Shown here: positions 55,091-64,000 of the stretch, piece by piece
Numbering within the stretch: position 1 is the stretch's first letter
Layout of the letters: the number at the start of each line of letters is the position of its first letter
Source: an uncultured Marinobacter sp.
GTDB lineage: Bacteria; Pseudomonadota; Gammaproteobacteria; Pseudomonadales; Oleiphilaceae
Direction: 5' to 3'
NCBI RefSeq assembly: GCF_947259545.1
Contig: NZ_CAMYMK010000008.1
Coordinates: forward strand, 434,001 to 498,000
DNA length: 64,000 nucleotides
The notes under the pieces: model-generated
Told to the model about the DNA's origin: nothing
Databases searched by the model: none
What the model saw: the letters and a program-made list of their open reading frames with translations, nothing else
Position numbers and translations under genes: made by a program

Positions 55091-57016
55091 ATGCCCGTAG
55101 TTACCCTGCCAGACGGCAGTCACCGCAGTTTTGCCGAAGCCGTCACCGTTCACGACGTTGCCGCTGATATAGGCGCCGGTCTCGCCAAGGCCGCTCTTGC
55201 TGGCCGTGTTAATGGCACGCTGGTGGATACCAGTTACCAGATTGAAGATGACGTTGATCTCGCCATTGTGACCGAGCGGGATGAAGACGGCGTTGATATT
55301 ATTCGCCATTCCACTGCCCATCTTCTGGCAATGGCAGTCAAGGAATTGTTCCCTTCCGCACAGGTGACTATTGGCCCTGTGGTCGATAACGGCTTCTATT
55401 ACGATTTCAAGTTTGATCGCCCGTTTACCAACGAAGATCTGGCGCGGATTGAAAAGCGCATGGAAGAGTTGGCCAAGCAGGACATTCCGGTGTCGCGTTC
55501 GGTCTTGTCCCGGGACGAGGCGGTTAAACTCTTTGACGAGATGGGCGAGGAATACAAGGTGCGTATCATCGAGGATATCCCCGGTGATGAAGACCTGTCT
55601 TTCTACCGTCAGGGCGACTTTATTGATCTGTGCCGTGGGCCCCACGTTCCCAGCACCGGCAAGCTCAAAGCGTTCAAGCTGACCAAAGTGGCTGGTGCCT
55701 ACTGGCGGGGTGATACCGGCAACGAGCAGCTCCAGCGTGTGTACGGTACGGCCTGGGGTAACAAGAAAGACCTGAAGGCCTACCTCCATCGCCTGGAAGA
55801 GGCCGAAAAGCGGGACCATCGCAAGATCGGTAAGAAACTGAACCTGTTCCATATGCAGGAAGAAGCCCCGGGGATGGTGTTCTGGCATCCGGATGGCTGG
55901 TCGCTTTACCAGGAAATCGAGCAGTACATGCGCGATATCCTGCATCGTCACGGCTACAAGGAAATCAAGACGCCCCAGGTCGTCTCCCGCGCCTTGTGGG
56001 AGAAGTCAGGTCACTGGGACAAGTTCCACGATGACATGTTTACCACCGAGTCTGAAAAGCACGACTTTGCCATCAAACCGATGAATTGTCCGTGCCACAT
56101 TCAGGTGTTCAACCAGGGGCTGAAGAGCTACAAGGACCTACCGCTGCGCCTGGCGGAGTTTGGCTCCTGTCATCGTAATGAAGCCTCGGGTGCCCTGCAC
56201 GGGTTGATGCGTGTTCGCGGCTTTACCCAGGATGATGCCCACATCTTCTGCGAAGAGGACGCGATCCAGCAGGAAGTGTCCCGCTTTATCGACCTGCTTC
56301 ACGAGGTGTACAAGGATTTCGGTTTCGATCAGATCCTCTACAAGCTGTCGACCCGTCCGGACAAGCGCGTAGGGTCAGACGAAGTATGGGACAAGTCGGA
56401 AGCGGCCCTGGAAGAAGCGCTGAACCGGGAAGGCGTGGATTGGGAGTTGTTGCCAGGCGAGGGGGCATTCTATGGTCCGAAAATTGAATTCTCTCTGAAA
56501 GACTGTATCGGTCGGGTATGGCAATGCGGTACCATTCAGGTCGATTTTTCCATGCCGGGCCGCCTTGGCGCCCAGTATGTTGCAGATAATTCCGAGCGCA
56601 AGACGCCGGTCATGCTGCACCGGGCGGTTCTCGGGTCGTTCGAGCGTTTCATTGGTATTCTCATCGAGGAATACGAAGGCGCATTTCCCACCTGGTTGGC
56701 ACCCACCCAGGTTGCGGTCCTCAATATCACCGATAATCAGCGTGATTATTGTCAGAATCTTGCGAAAAAGTGGGATTCTTTGGGCTATAGGGTTAATGCT
56801 GACTTGAGAAACGAGAAGATCGGCTTTAAAATCCGCGAGCACACTATTAATAAAGTTCCTTTTTTAGTTGTGGTCGGTGACAAGGAAATCGACAACAACG
56901 CCGTAGCGGTGAGAACCCGCAAAGGTGAAGATCTGGGAACTATGTCGCTTGAAGCGTTCGAACAGCTGCTGGCTGATGACATTCAACGCAAGGGCAGAAC
57001 CAAAACGGAGATCTGA
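55091..57016 (+). CDS. thrS: Threonine-tRNA ligase
   Basis: 641 aa. TGS domain ([21 protein letters not shown]) at the N-terminus, then the editing domain with [16 protein letters not shown], and the class II catalytic core (motif 2 area [34 protein letters not shown] carries a zinc cysteine), plus the C-terminal anticodon domain. ATG at 55091 follows GGAGAGGAAA. It heads the thrS-infC-rpmI-rplT cluster; infC starts at or just after its stop. A 6-bp inverted repeat CCGCGG (54995-55000 / 55011-55016) in the leader could relate to autoregulation. Confidence 0.97.
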   Translation: MPVVTLPDGSHRSFAEAVTVHDVAADIGAGLAKAALAGRVNGTLVDTSYQIEDDVDLAIVTERDEDGVDIIRHSTAHLLAMAVKELFPSAQVTIGPVVDNGFYYDFKFDRPFTNEDLARIEKRMEELAKQDIPVSRSVLSRDEAVKLFDEMGEEYKVRIIEDIPGDEDLSFYRQGDFIDLCRGPHVPSTGKLKAFKLTKVAGAYWRGDTGNEQLQRVYGTAWGNKKDLKAYLHRLEEAEKRDHRKIGKKLNLFHMQEEAPGMVFWHPDGWSLYQEIEQYMRDILHRHGYKEIKTPQVVSRALWEKSGHWDKFHDDMFTTESEKHDFAIKPMNCPCHIQVFNQGLKSYKDLPLRLAEFGSCHRNEASGALHGLMRVRGFTQDDAHIFCEEDAIQQEVSRFIDLLHEVYKDFGFDQILYKLSTRPDKRVGSDEVWDKSEAALEEALNREGVDWELLPGEGAFYGPKIEFSLKDCIGRVWQCGTIQVDFSMPGRLGAQYVADNSERKTPVMLHRAVLGSFERFIGILIEEYEGAFPTWLAPTQVAVLNITDNQRDYCQNLAKKWDSLGYRVNADLRNEKIGFKIREHTINKVPFLVVVGDKEIDNNAVAVRTRKGEDLGTMSLEAFEQLLADDIQRKGRTKTEI

Positions 57017-57018
57017 TT

Positions 57019-57558
57019 ATTAAACAGCGAGCGAATCGGGGTGGGCGCACACCAAAGGCGCCGATCAATGAGAACATTGACGCAACTGAAGTCCGCCTGA
57101 TCGATGCCGAAGGCAATCAGGTGGGAATTGTTCCGATCGAAGAGGCACTGAAGCAGGCGGAAGAGGCCACTCTTGATCTGGTGCAGGTTACGGATTCCGA
57201 TCCGATCGTCTGTAAGATAATGGATTACGGCAAGAAGGTCTTCGAAGAGAAGAAGGCCAAGGCGGCTGCCAAGAAAAAACAGAAGCAGACGCAGGTCAAA
57301 GAGCTTAAGTTCCGTCCCGGAACTGAAGAAGGGGATTATCAGGTCAAACTACGCAACCTGGTACGTTTCCTTGAAAACGGGGACCGCGGCAAGATCACTA
57401 TTCGCTTTCGTGGACGTGAGATGGCACACCAGGAAATTGGTATGAAGCTCATGGGTCGCATTGAGGCAGATATTGAAGAACTTGCAACGGTTGAGATGCG
57501 GCCGAAAATGGAAGGCCGGCAGATGACCATGATTGTGGCTCCCCGCAAGAAGAAGTGA
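57019..57558 (+). CDS. infC: Translation initiation factor IF-3 with ATT start codon
   Basis: 179 aa. There is no ATG at the expected N-terminus; ATT AAA (57019) matches the E. coli infC start ATTAAA and is preceded by CGGAG 8 bases upstream; ATT at 57016 is an alternative. The N-terminal motif PINENI and later [21 protein letters not shown] and [13 protein letters not shown] identify IF-3. The ATT codon is the basis of autoregulation in E. coli, because IF-3 rejects starts on non-standard codons. A GTG at 57121 is an internal codon. Overlaps nothing; close to thrS (stop 57016). Confidence 0.95.
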   Translation: MKQRANRGGRTPKAPINENIDATEVRLIDAEGNQVGIVPIEEALKQAEEATLDLVQVTDSDPIVCKIMDYGKKVFEEKKAKAAAKKKQKQTQVKELKFRPGTEEGDYQVKLRNLVRFLENGDRGKITIRFRGREMAHQEIGMKLMGRIEADIEELATVEMRPKMEGRQMTMIVAPRKKK

Positions 57559-57573
57559 ACCTGATCGGGTGAT

Positions 57574-57595
57574 GATCCCCCGCGAAGCGGGGGAT
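57574..57595 (+). promoter_or_regulatory. Hairpin between infC and rpmI
   Basis: ATCCCCCGC (57575-57583), loop GAA, GCGGGGGAT (57587-57595), followed by TTGTC rather than a T-run. In enterobacteria L20 represses the rpmI-rplT mRNA through structures in this region; this stem may contribute. Terminator function is weaker as a reading. Confidence 0.6.
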
Positions 57596-57651
57596 TTGTC
57601 GTTCAGGGGCACATTTTGTTTTATTTAAAAATAGAATGCGGAGTTTTAAAA

Positions 57652-57843
57652 ATGCCTAAGATGAAAACCAAAAGCGGAGCCACCAAGCGGTTCAAGAAAA
57701 CCGCCACTGGCTTCAAGCACAAGCAGTCCTTCACCAGTCATATCTTGACCAAGAAGAGCCCCAAGCGTAAGCGTCAGCTCCGTGGTACCAAGCTGATTGC
57801 CAAGTCTGATGTGGCTTCCATCAAGCGTATGACAGCGTGCTGA
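57652..57843 (+). CDS. rpmI: 50S ribosomal protein L35
   Basis: 63 aa from ATG 57652. Opening [17 protein letters not shown] and end SIKRMTAC are typical for L35 (about 64 aa), very basic. It is 50 bp upstream of rplT and in one transcript with infC. Confidence 0.96.
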   Translation: MPKMKTKSGATKRFKKTATGFKHKQSFTSHILTKKSPKRKRQLRGTKLIAKSDVASIKRMTAC

Positions 57844-57893
57844 TTCAGCCGCTAACCATTCCTGCAAAGGTTTAAAGGTAGAAGGATTAAAGT

Positions 57894-58247
57894 ATGGCTC
57901 GTGTAAAGCGTGGCGTGGTAGCACGTCGTCGTCACAAGAAGATTCTCAGTCAGGCCAAGGGTTATTACGGTGCGCGTAGTCGCGTCTATCGTGTAGCCAA
58001 ACAGGCGGTCATCAAAGCCGGTCAGTACGCATACCGCGACCGTCGCAACCGCAAGCGTGCATTCCGCGCACTGTGGATTGCCCGTATCAACGCTGGTGCC
58101 CGCGCCAACGGCCTGTCCTACAGCCGTCTGATTGCTGGTCTGAAGAAGGCTAACGTTGAGATCGATCGTAAGGTTCTGGCCGATCTGGCCATGAACGAGC
58201 AGCAGGCATTTGCTGCCGTAGTTGAGAAGGCCAAAGCGTCCCTGTGA
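57894..58247 (+). CDS. rplT: 50S ribosomal protein L20
   Basis: 117 aa, usual length. [26 protein letters not shown] start and RIDR-type C-terminus. It binds 23S rRNA early in assembly and represses its own operon. ATG at 57894; the next gene, pheS, begins after a terminator-like stem at 58316. Confidence 0.97.
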   Translation: MARVKRGVVARRRHKKILSQAKGYYGARSRVYRVAKQAVIKAGQYAYRDRRNRKRAFRALWIARINAGARANGLSYSRLIAGLKKANVEIDRKVLADLAMNEQQAFAAVVEKAKASL

Positions 58248-58315
58248 TAGCTTAAGCTCTTTCATCGATTACTCATCGATCCGGACGTCCTCATGATTCA
58301 TGGTGACGTCCTCTA

Positions 58316-58347
58316 ATAGGGGAAGGGCGCGCTCTTCCCCTATTTTT
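58316..58347 (+). terminator. Terminator (possibly attenuator) between rplT and pheS
   Basis: ATAGGGGAAG (58316-58325) and CTTCCCCTAT (58334-58343) form a 10-bp stem, followed by TTTT (58344-58347). Just upstream GGACGTC / GACGTCC (58283-58289 / 58305-58311) may form a competing stem. The E. coli pheST operon is attenuated here, but I find no phenylalanine-rich leader peptide; MIHGDVL (58294) lacks Phe. Confidence 0.75.
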
Positions 58348-58368
58348 GTTTATAGATACTTGTTTTAG

Positions 58369-59397
<1,029 letters not shown>

Positions 59398-59458
59398 AAC
59401 AGCGATCGACAGGCAATCGAATTAACAGGCAAAACCGCATCAGGACAAGGCAAATACC

Positions 59459-61831
59459 ATGAAATTCAGTGAACAGTGGCTGCGCGAATGGGTTAACCCG
59501 GCACTCAACACCCAGGAATTGATGGATCAGATCACCATGGCGGGTCTGGAAGTGGACGGCTTCGAGCCGGTCGCGGGGCAATTCAGCGGTGTCGTCGTCG
59601 GCGAAGTGATCTCCGTCGAGCCGCACCCGGATGCTGACAAGCTTCGCGTATGTCAGGTCAGTAATGGCCAGGACACGGTGCAAGTGGTTTGTGGGGCGCC
59701 GAATGTGCGTGACGGGCTCAAGGTTCCTTTTGCCGTTGTCGGTGCTGTGCTTCCCGGTGATTTCAGGATCAAGAAAGCCAAGCTGCGTGGCCAGCCGTCC
59801 GAGGGCATGCTCTGCGCCGAGTCAGAGCTGGGGTTGTCGGACAACCACGACGGGTTGATGGAGCTGCCTGCGGATGCGCCGACAGGCCAGGACCTGGCTG
59901 ATTATCTCAAGCTCAACGACGTGACCATTGATGTCGATCTGACTCCTAATCGCGCGGACTGCCTGTCTATTAAAGGTATTGCCCGGGAAGTGGGTGTGTT
60001 GAACAGCATGGTGGTTGAAGAGCCGGAGATTGAACCGGTAGGAGCGGTCCATTCGGAAGTACCGGATATTGCGGTGAAGGCTCCGGCCGGTTGCCCTCGT
60101 TACCTGGGTCGTGTCCTGCGCAATGTAAACCTGCAGGCCGAGTCTCCTCTGTGGATGCAGGAAAAGCTGCGGCGCTCGGGCATCCGCTCTATTGATGCGG
60201 CGGTGGATGTTACCAACTACGTCATGTTGGAACTTGGTCAGCCCATGCACGCCTTTGATCGGGATGAGATCAAGGGAGGTATTGTTGTGCGGATGGCAGA
60301 GCAGGGCGAAAAGCTGGTGTTGCTGGACGGCCAGGAAGTGGATCTGACTACTGGCACACTGATCATCGCGGATCATGAAAAGCCTGTGGCCATTGCGGGG
60401 GTTATGGGTGGCGAGCACTCAGGGGTGAGCACCAAAACCCGTGATCTGGTCCTCGAATCTGCCTATTTCGATCCCATTACCCTGGCAGGCAAAGCTCGGC
60501 ACTATGGTTTGCATACCGATGCCTCTCACCGTTTTGAGCGGGGCGTCGATTATCAGCTTGCACGGGATGCCATGGAGCGTTGTACAGCGCTATTGATGGA
60601 CATCGTGGGCGGAGAGCCTGGTGAGATCGTTGAAGTCTCCAGTGACGAGCACCTGCCAGAGGATCGCACCATCGATTTGAGAGAGCAGCGCGTGGCCGAT
60701 GTGCTGGGTCTGGCTATTGACCGCACCACGGTCGAGGAGATTTTGACTCGCCTGGGTCTGCATATCGACAAGCTGCTGAAGGATGGCTGGTGTGTGCACG
60801 TACCGACGTTCCGCCCGGACATCTCCATTGAGGAAGACCTGATTGAAGAGATTGGCCGGATCTACGGTTACAACAACCTGCCGGTCACTGAACCGGTAGG
60901 TTCCCTGGGGCTGCGTCCGGAAGAGGAGGCCGTTCGCCCGGTATCCGCCATTCAGAACTACTTCGTTGCGTGTGGTTATCAGGAGGCGGTGACCTACAGT
61001 TTTGTGGATCCAAAAGTTCAACAACTGGTTGATCCTGAACGTGAAGGCATTGAATTGGCGAATCCGATTTCCTCGGATCTGTCGGTCATGCGTACCAGTC
61101 TCTGGAGTGGCTTGCTGAAGACCGTAGCGCATAACCAGAATCGGCAGCAGCCACGTATCCGCTTGTTTGAAACTGGCCTGCGTTTCGTGAAGGATGGCGA
61201 CGCCATTGACCAGCAGCCAATGCTGGCAGGCGTTGTGGTTGGCTCGCAACTACCTGAAAACTGGGTGAATGGCCGTAGGGCCGCTGACTTCTTCGATGTC
61301 AAAGGAGAACTTGAAAGCCTGTTCGGTCTCCTGGGTATCGAAATTCAGTTTCTGGCCAGTCAGCATCCCGCGCTACATCCGGGGCAAACGGCCGAGTTGA
61401 TGCGGGACGGTGAGCATGTTGGCTGGGTCGGCACGTTACATCCACAAGTGCAGAAAAATCTTGAACTTAATGGCACGATCCTGATGTTTGAGCTATCCTT
61501 GAATTCGATCGTCTCTGGATATGTGCCTAATTTCAAAGAAATTTCAAAATTCCCTGAAGTTCGCCGAGATTTGGCTATTATTATCGGAAGCGATGTGGCG
61601 TTTGCCGATGTGGAGCGTGTAGCTAGAAAGCATGCTGGTGAGCGCCTGACGGCGTTGCGTGCGTTTGATGTCTATGAAGGTGAAAGTCTGGGTGAAGGTA
61701 ACCGCAGCCTTGCCCTGAGCCTTTTCTGGCAGCATCCTGATCGCACGCTCAATGAAGAAGAGGTGCACTCGCTCTTCAACGGTGTGATTGACGCATTGAA
61801 GGAAGAGCTGGGGGCAACACTGAGGAGTTAA
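59459..61831 (+). CDS. pheT: Phenylalanine-tRNA ligase beta subunit
   Basis: 790 aa (typical 790-800). N-terminal tRNA-binding domain (residues about 39-149, VEPHPDADKLRVCQV), B3/B4 editing domain with GVMGGEHSGV and HRFERGVDY, B5 domain, and C-terminal anticodon-binding FDX domain (SKFPEVRRDLAIII). It completes PheRS. The stop is three bases before ihfA, as in E. coli. Confidence 0.97.
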   Translation: MKFSEQWLREWVNPALNTQELMDQITMAGLEVDGFEPVAGQFSGVVVGEVISVEPHPDADKLRVCQVSNGQDTVQVVCGAPNVRDGLKVPFAVVGAVLPGDFRIKKAKLRGQPSEGMLCAESELGLSDNHDGLMELPADAPTGQDLADYLKLNDVTIDVDLTPNRADCLSIKGIAREVGVLNSMVVEEPEIEPVGAVHSEVPDIAVKAPAGCPRYLGRVLRNVNLQAESPLWMQEKLRRSGIRSIDAAVDVTNYVMLELGQPMHAFDRDEIKGGIVVRMAEQGEKLVLLDGQEVDLTTGTLIIADHEKPVAIAGVMGGEHSGVSTKTRDLVLESAYFDPITLAGKARHYGLHTDASHRFERGVDYQLARDAMERCTALLMDIVGGEPGEIVEVSSDEHLPEDRTIDLREQRVADVLGLAIDRTTVEEILTRLGLHIDKLLKDGWCVHVPTFRPDISIEEDLIEEIGRIYGYNNLPVTEPVGSLGLRPEEEAVRPVSAIQNYFVACGYQEAVTYSFVDPKVQQLVDPEREGIELANPISSDLSVMRTSLWSGLLKTVAHNQNRQQPRIRLFETGLRFVKDGDAIDQQPMLAGVVVGSQLPENWVNGRRAADFFDVKGELESLFGLLGIEIQFLASQHPALHPGQTAELMRDGEHVGWVGTLHPQVQKNLELNGTILMFELSLNSIVSGYVPNFKEISKFPEVRRDLAIIIGSDVAFADVERVARKHAGERLTALRAFDVYEGESLGEGNRSLALSLFWQHPDRTLNEEEVHSLFNGVIDALKEELGATLRS

Positions 61832-61834
61832 CAG

Positions 61835-62137
61835 ATGGCGGCTTTGACGAAAGCGGAAATGGCCGAGCGCTTGTACGAGGAACTGGGCTTGAACAAACGC
61901 GAAGCCAAGGAAATGGTTGAAGCTTTTTTCGATGAAATCAGAGGCGCTCTCAGCCATAACGAACAGGTGAAGTTATCCGGGTTCGGTAACTTTGACCTGC
62001 GCGACAAAAAACAGCGGCCGGGACGGAACCCGAAAACTGGTGAGGAAATCCCGATCAGTGCACGGCGCGTCGTTACGTTTCGTCCAGGGCAGAAGTTAAA
62101 ACAGAAAGTAGAAACGTATGTTGGAACCGAGTCATAA
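61835..62137 (+). CDS. ihfA: Integration host factor subunit alpha
   Basis: 100 aa. The DNABII arm signature [27 protein letters not shown] is intact, with the intercalating Pro in RNPKT. IHF bends DNA sharply as a heterodimer with IhfB. ATG at 61835, three bases after pheT. Overlaps the start of the MerR gene by 20 bases. Confidence 0.97.
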   Translation: MAALTKAEMAERLYEELGLNKREAKEMVEAFFDEIRGALSHNEQVKLSGFGNFDLRDKKQRPGRNPKTGEEIPISARRVVTFRPGQKLKQKVETYVGTES

Positions 62138-62483
62138 CAACGAACTACCCGCCATCCCGGGTAAGCGCTATTTCACGATTGGTGAAGTGGCGGAGCTGTG
62201 TGCTGTAAAAGCGCACGTACTCCGTTATTGGGAGCAGGAGTTTCCTCAGTTATCGCCGGTCAAGCGCCGTGGAAATCGCCGCTATTACCAAAGAGCGGAC
62301 GTCATTACCATTCGCCAGATCCGGAGTCTGCTTTACGATCAGGGGTATACCATTGGCGGCGCCAAGCAAAAGCTGAGCAGCCATGAAGTAAAGGATGACA
62401 CGTCCCAGTACAAGCAACTGATCCGGCAAATGATAACCGAGCTGGAAGATGTGCTCGATGTGTTGAATGCGCCATTGCGGTAA
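62118..62483 (+). CDS. MerR family transcriptional regulator
   Basis: 121 aa. MerR-type N-terminal helix-turn-helix ([30 protein letters not shown]), then [33 protein letters not shown]. The C-terminus is a short coiled coil with no metal cysteines, so it is not a metal sensor of the classic type. The position next to ihfA is conserved in Pseudomonas-like bacteria. It ends the pheST-ihfA operon; a terminator follows. Confidence 0.93.
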   Translation: MLEPSHNNELPAIPGKRYFTIGEVAELCAVKAHVLRYWEQEFPQLSPVKRRGNRRYYQRADVITIRQIRSLLYDQGYTIGGAKQKLSSHEVKDDTSQYKQLIRQMITELEDVLDVLNAPLR

Positions 62484-62500
62484 TTATCGCGGGGCAGACG

Positions 62501-62531
62501 AAAAAACCGAAGGTACGCCTTCGGTTTTTTT
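62501..62531 (+). terminator. Rho-independent terminator of pheST-ihfA-merR
   Basis: AAAAAACCGAAGG (62501-62513), loop TACG, CCTTCGGTTTTTT (62518-62530), with one more T. Strong tetraloop terminator; works in both directions. Confidence 0.93.
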
Positions 62532-62603
62532 ATGCCCGGCTCAGGCATCGGCTATGCTGATGGGTGTTGTGGTGCTTTCAACTGAAACAAAGGAAACGGG
62601 ATT

Positions 62604-63167
62604 ATGGCCTTGAAACTTCACACTATTATCTTCAGTACCCGCCCGGGACGAGTGGGTCCGGCGGTCGGAACGTGGTTTAATGACTTCGCCAACGGGCAAG
62701 GGCAGTTTGAGAGCAGCCTGGTGGACCTGGCTGACTTTAATCTGCCGGTTTACGATGAGCCCAGGCATCCTCGCATGCAGCAATACGAGCACGAACACAC
62801 CAAGGCGTGGTCCCGGAGTGTTGCTGCCGCCGATGCCTACGCCTTTGTGATTCCCGAATACAATTACTGTCCGTCTCCCGCGTTTATCAATGCGCTCGAT
62901 TATGTTTACAGCGAGTGGAACTACAAACCCTGTGGTTTTGTCAGTTACGGCGGAGTGTCTGGTGGCTTGAGGTCGGCACAGGTCTCAAAGCAACTGGTGA
63001 CGACCCTGAAAATGATGCCGATGGTAGAGGGTGTCATGGTGCAGATGCCGTGGGAGCTGATAGACGACAATAAAACCTTCAATGCCTCCGAGCACCATGA
63101 AAGCTCGGGCAAGGCGATGCTGGAAGAGATGGCCAAATGGGCGCAGGCACTCAAGGCCATGCGTTGA
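62604..63167 (+). CDS. NADPH-dependent FMN reductase family protein
   Basis: 187 aa. The FMN-binding motif STRPGRVGPAVGTWF near the N-terminus and PEYNYCPSPAFINALDYVYSEW in the middle are typical of the NADPH-dependent FMN reductase/azoreductase (PF03358) fold. It reduces a quinone or flavin; substrate unknown. ATG at 62604. It is followed by a pirin gene 21 bp later, a common pairing in redox-stress clusters. Confidence 0.92.
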   Translation: MALKLHTIIFSTRPGRVGPAVGTWFNDFANGQGQFESSLVDLADFNLPVYDEPRHPRMQQYEHEHTKAWSRSVAAADAYAFVIPEYNYCPSPAFINALDYVYSEWNYKPCGFVSYGGVSGGLRSAQVSKQLVTTLKMMPMVEGVMVQMPWELIDDNKTFNASEHHESSGKAMLEEMAKWAQALKAMR

Positions 63168-63188
63168 ACCAATGAAAGGAGTGATGCT

Positions 63189-64000
63189 GTGAGTAACACA
63201 ATGGCAGAAGCCGAACAGGCGTGTGATGCAACCATTTCCCCCTGCAAGGCTGTTGAGCTGGTTCTAACGCCAAGAGAGACCGATCTCGGCGGCTTCTCGG
63301 TCAGGCGCCTGTTACCCACAGCCAAGCGGAAAATGGTCGGGCCCTGGATCTTCTTCGATCACATGGGGCCGGCGCATTTCCCTGCAGGGCAGGGGATCAA
63401 TGTGCGGCCCCATCCGCACATTGGTATCGCGACAGTCACTTACCTGTTTGAAGGGGAGATCCTGCACCGGGATTCCCTGGGGAGCCTCCAGCCTATCCGG
63501 CCGGGTGACATCAACCTGATGATCACGGGCAGTGGAATGGTGCATTCAGAAAGAGAACGGCCGGAAGTGACAGCGACGGATCATACCCTCCACGGCCTTC
63601 AGCTCTGGCTGGCGTTGCCAGAGCACGATGAGGAAGTGGAGCCCTCGTTCCATCACTACCCGGGCAATGACATTCCAGCGGTGGAAGTGGACGGGGTACC
63701 GGTGAGAGTAATGATGGGGAGTGCCTACGGGATGACATCCCCGGTCCGGTTGTTCTCCGATACCCTCTATGTCGAGGCCCATCTAAAGCCCGGTCAGACA
63801 CTGACCCTGCCTGAGTCCGAGGAGCGGGCAGTGTATGTTGCCAGCGGTGCCCTCAAAGCCCAGGATACGGACATGCCCGCTCACTCCATGACGATCTTCG
63901 CCAACCATCCCGGTATTGCGGTCACGGCTGTGGAGGAATCCCGGATTGCACTGATTGGTGGTGAGCCCCTGGGCAAGCGGTTTATCGAATGGAATTTCGT
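63189..64000 (+). CDS. Pirin family protein (partial, 3' end outside window)
   Basis: At least 270 codons, open to the right edge. GTG at 63189 with AAAGGAG 8 bases upstream; ATG 63201 is an alternative. The N-terminal cupin carries the metal ligands in DHMGP and RPHPHIGIATVTYLFEG, and PGDINLMITGSGMVHSE. Pirins are iron-binding cupins, some with quercetinase activity. Usual length about 280-300 aa, so little is missing. Follows an FMN reductase gene. Confidence 0.92.
   Translation, partial: MSNTMAEAEQACDATISPCKAVELVLTPRETDLGGFSVRRLLPTAKRKMVGPWIFFDHMGPAHFPAGQGINVRPHPHIGIATVTYLFEGEILHRDSLGSLQPIRPGDINLMITGSGMVHSERERPEVTATDHTLHGLQLWLALPEHDEEVEPSFHHYPGNDIPAVEVDGVPVRVMMGSAYGMTSPVRLFSDTLYVEAHLKPGQTLTLPESEERAVYVASGALKAQDTDMPAHSMTIFANHPGIAVTAVEESRIALIGGEPLGKRFIEWNF

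Noticed and set aside
57121..57558. infC starting at GTG 57121
   Set aside because: It would remove the conserved PINENI N-terminus of IF-3; the ATT start upstream fits the family.

Overview
The window looks like chromosomal DNA of a marine gammaproteobacterium of the Marinobacter type. Reasons: the order thrS-infC-rpmI-rplT-pheS-pheT-ihfA-merR, many fatty-acid and lipid genes (acyl-CoA ligase, MaoC hydratase, 2,4-dienoyl-CoA reductase, DUF1329/YCF48/MMPL cluster), a TAXI-TRAP transporter, and protein sequences close to Pseudomonas/Marinobacter families. The genus is an inference; no rRNA is present.

Region 1 (1 to about 7.49 kb) is the tns end of a Tn7-like transposon, visibly more AT-rich than the rest. 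Its operon on the minus strand is tnsA-tnsB-tnsC-tniQ-tnsD, with start/stop overlaps or gaps of a few bases. It encodes two different TniQ/TnsD-family target selectors: a short one (315 aa) and a long one that runs off the left edge (at least 442 aa). A divergent 94-aa gene of unknown function lies between tnsA and the presumed element end. That end abuts the 3' end of a conserved flavoprotein gene (yhiN/HI0933 family), with TTGTCT-type repeats about 25 bp from its stop codon, much as Tn7 sits next to glmS. No cas genes are in view. This is the most interesting part of the window.

Region 2 (7.5-20.8 kb) holds the yhiN-like gene, a phzF-like gene with a small partner divergent from a MocR regulator (striking palindromes between them), a FixJ/FixL-like two-component pair divergent from an acyl-CoA ligase and permease, and single genes (PF10118 protein, DegV, an unknown 344-aa protein, LysE exporter).

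Region 3 (20.8-35 kb) holds fdxA, mutS, pncC, recA with an SOS box, a cloverleaf-like inverted repeat, a flavodoxin-like gene, a PilZ protein, a Lon-like protease, a second FixJ-type regulator with a REC-PAS-kinase, a MaoC hydratase divergent from an AraC regulator, tRNA-Asp, and a second AraC regulator divergent from fadH.

Region 4 (35-45.9 kb) holds fadH, a coiled-coil protein, nadK-phosphoesterase-rhomboid (tight operon), yeaC-DUF2797 behind a Fur-box-like sequence, and pepN.

Region 5 (45.9-55 kb) holds DUF1329-YCF48-MMPL (probable envelope lipid/hydrophobe handling) and a TAXI-TRAP solute uptake pair with an intercistronic hairpin.

Region 6 (55-64 kb) is the translation cluster thrS-infC(ATT start)-rpmI-rplT, pheST-ihfA-merR, then an FMN reductase and a pirin gene cut by the right edge. 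Coordinates are trimmed to the start codon best supported by ribosome binding sites and family length.
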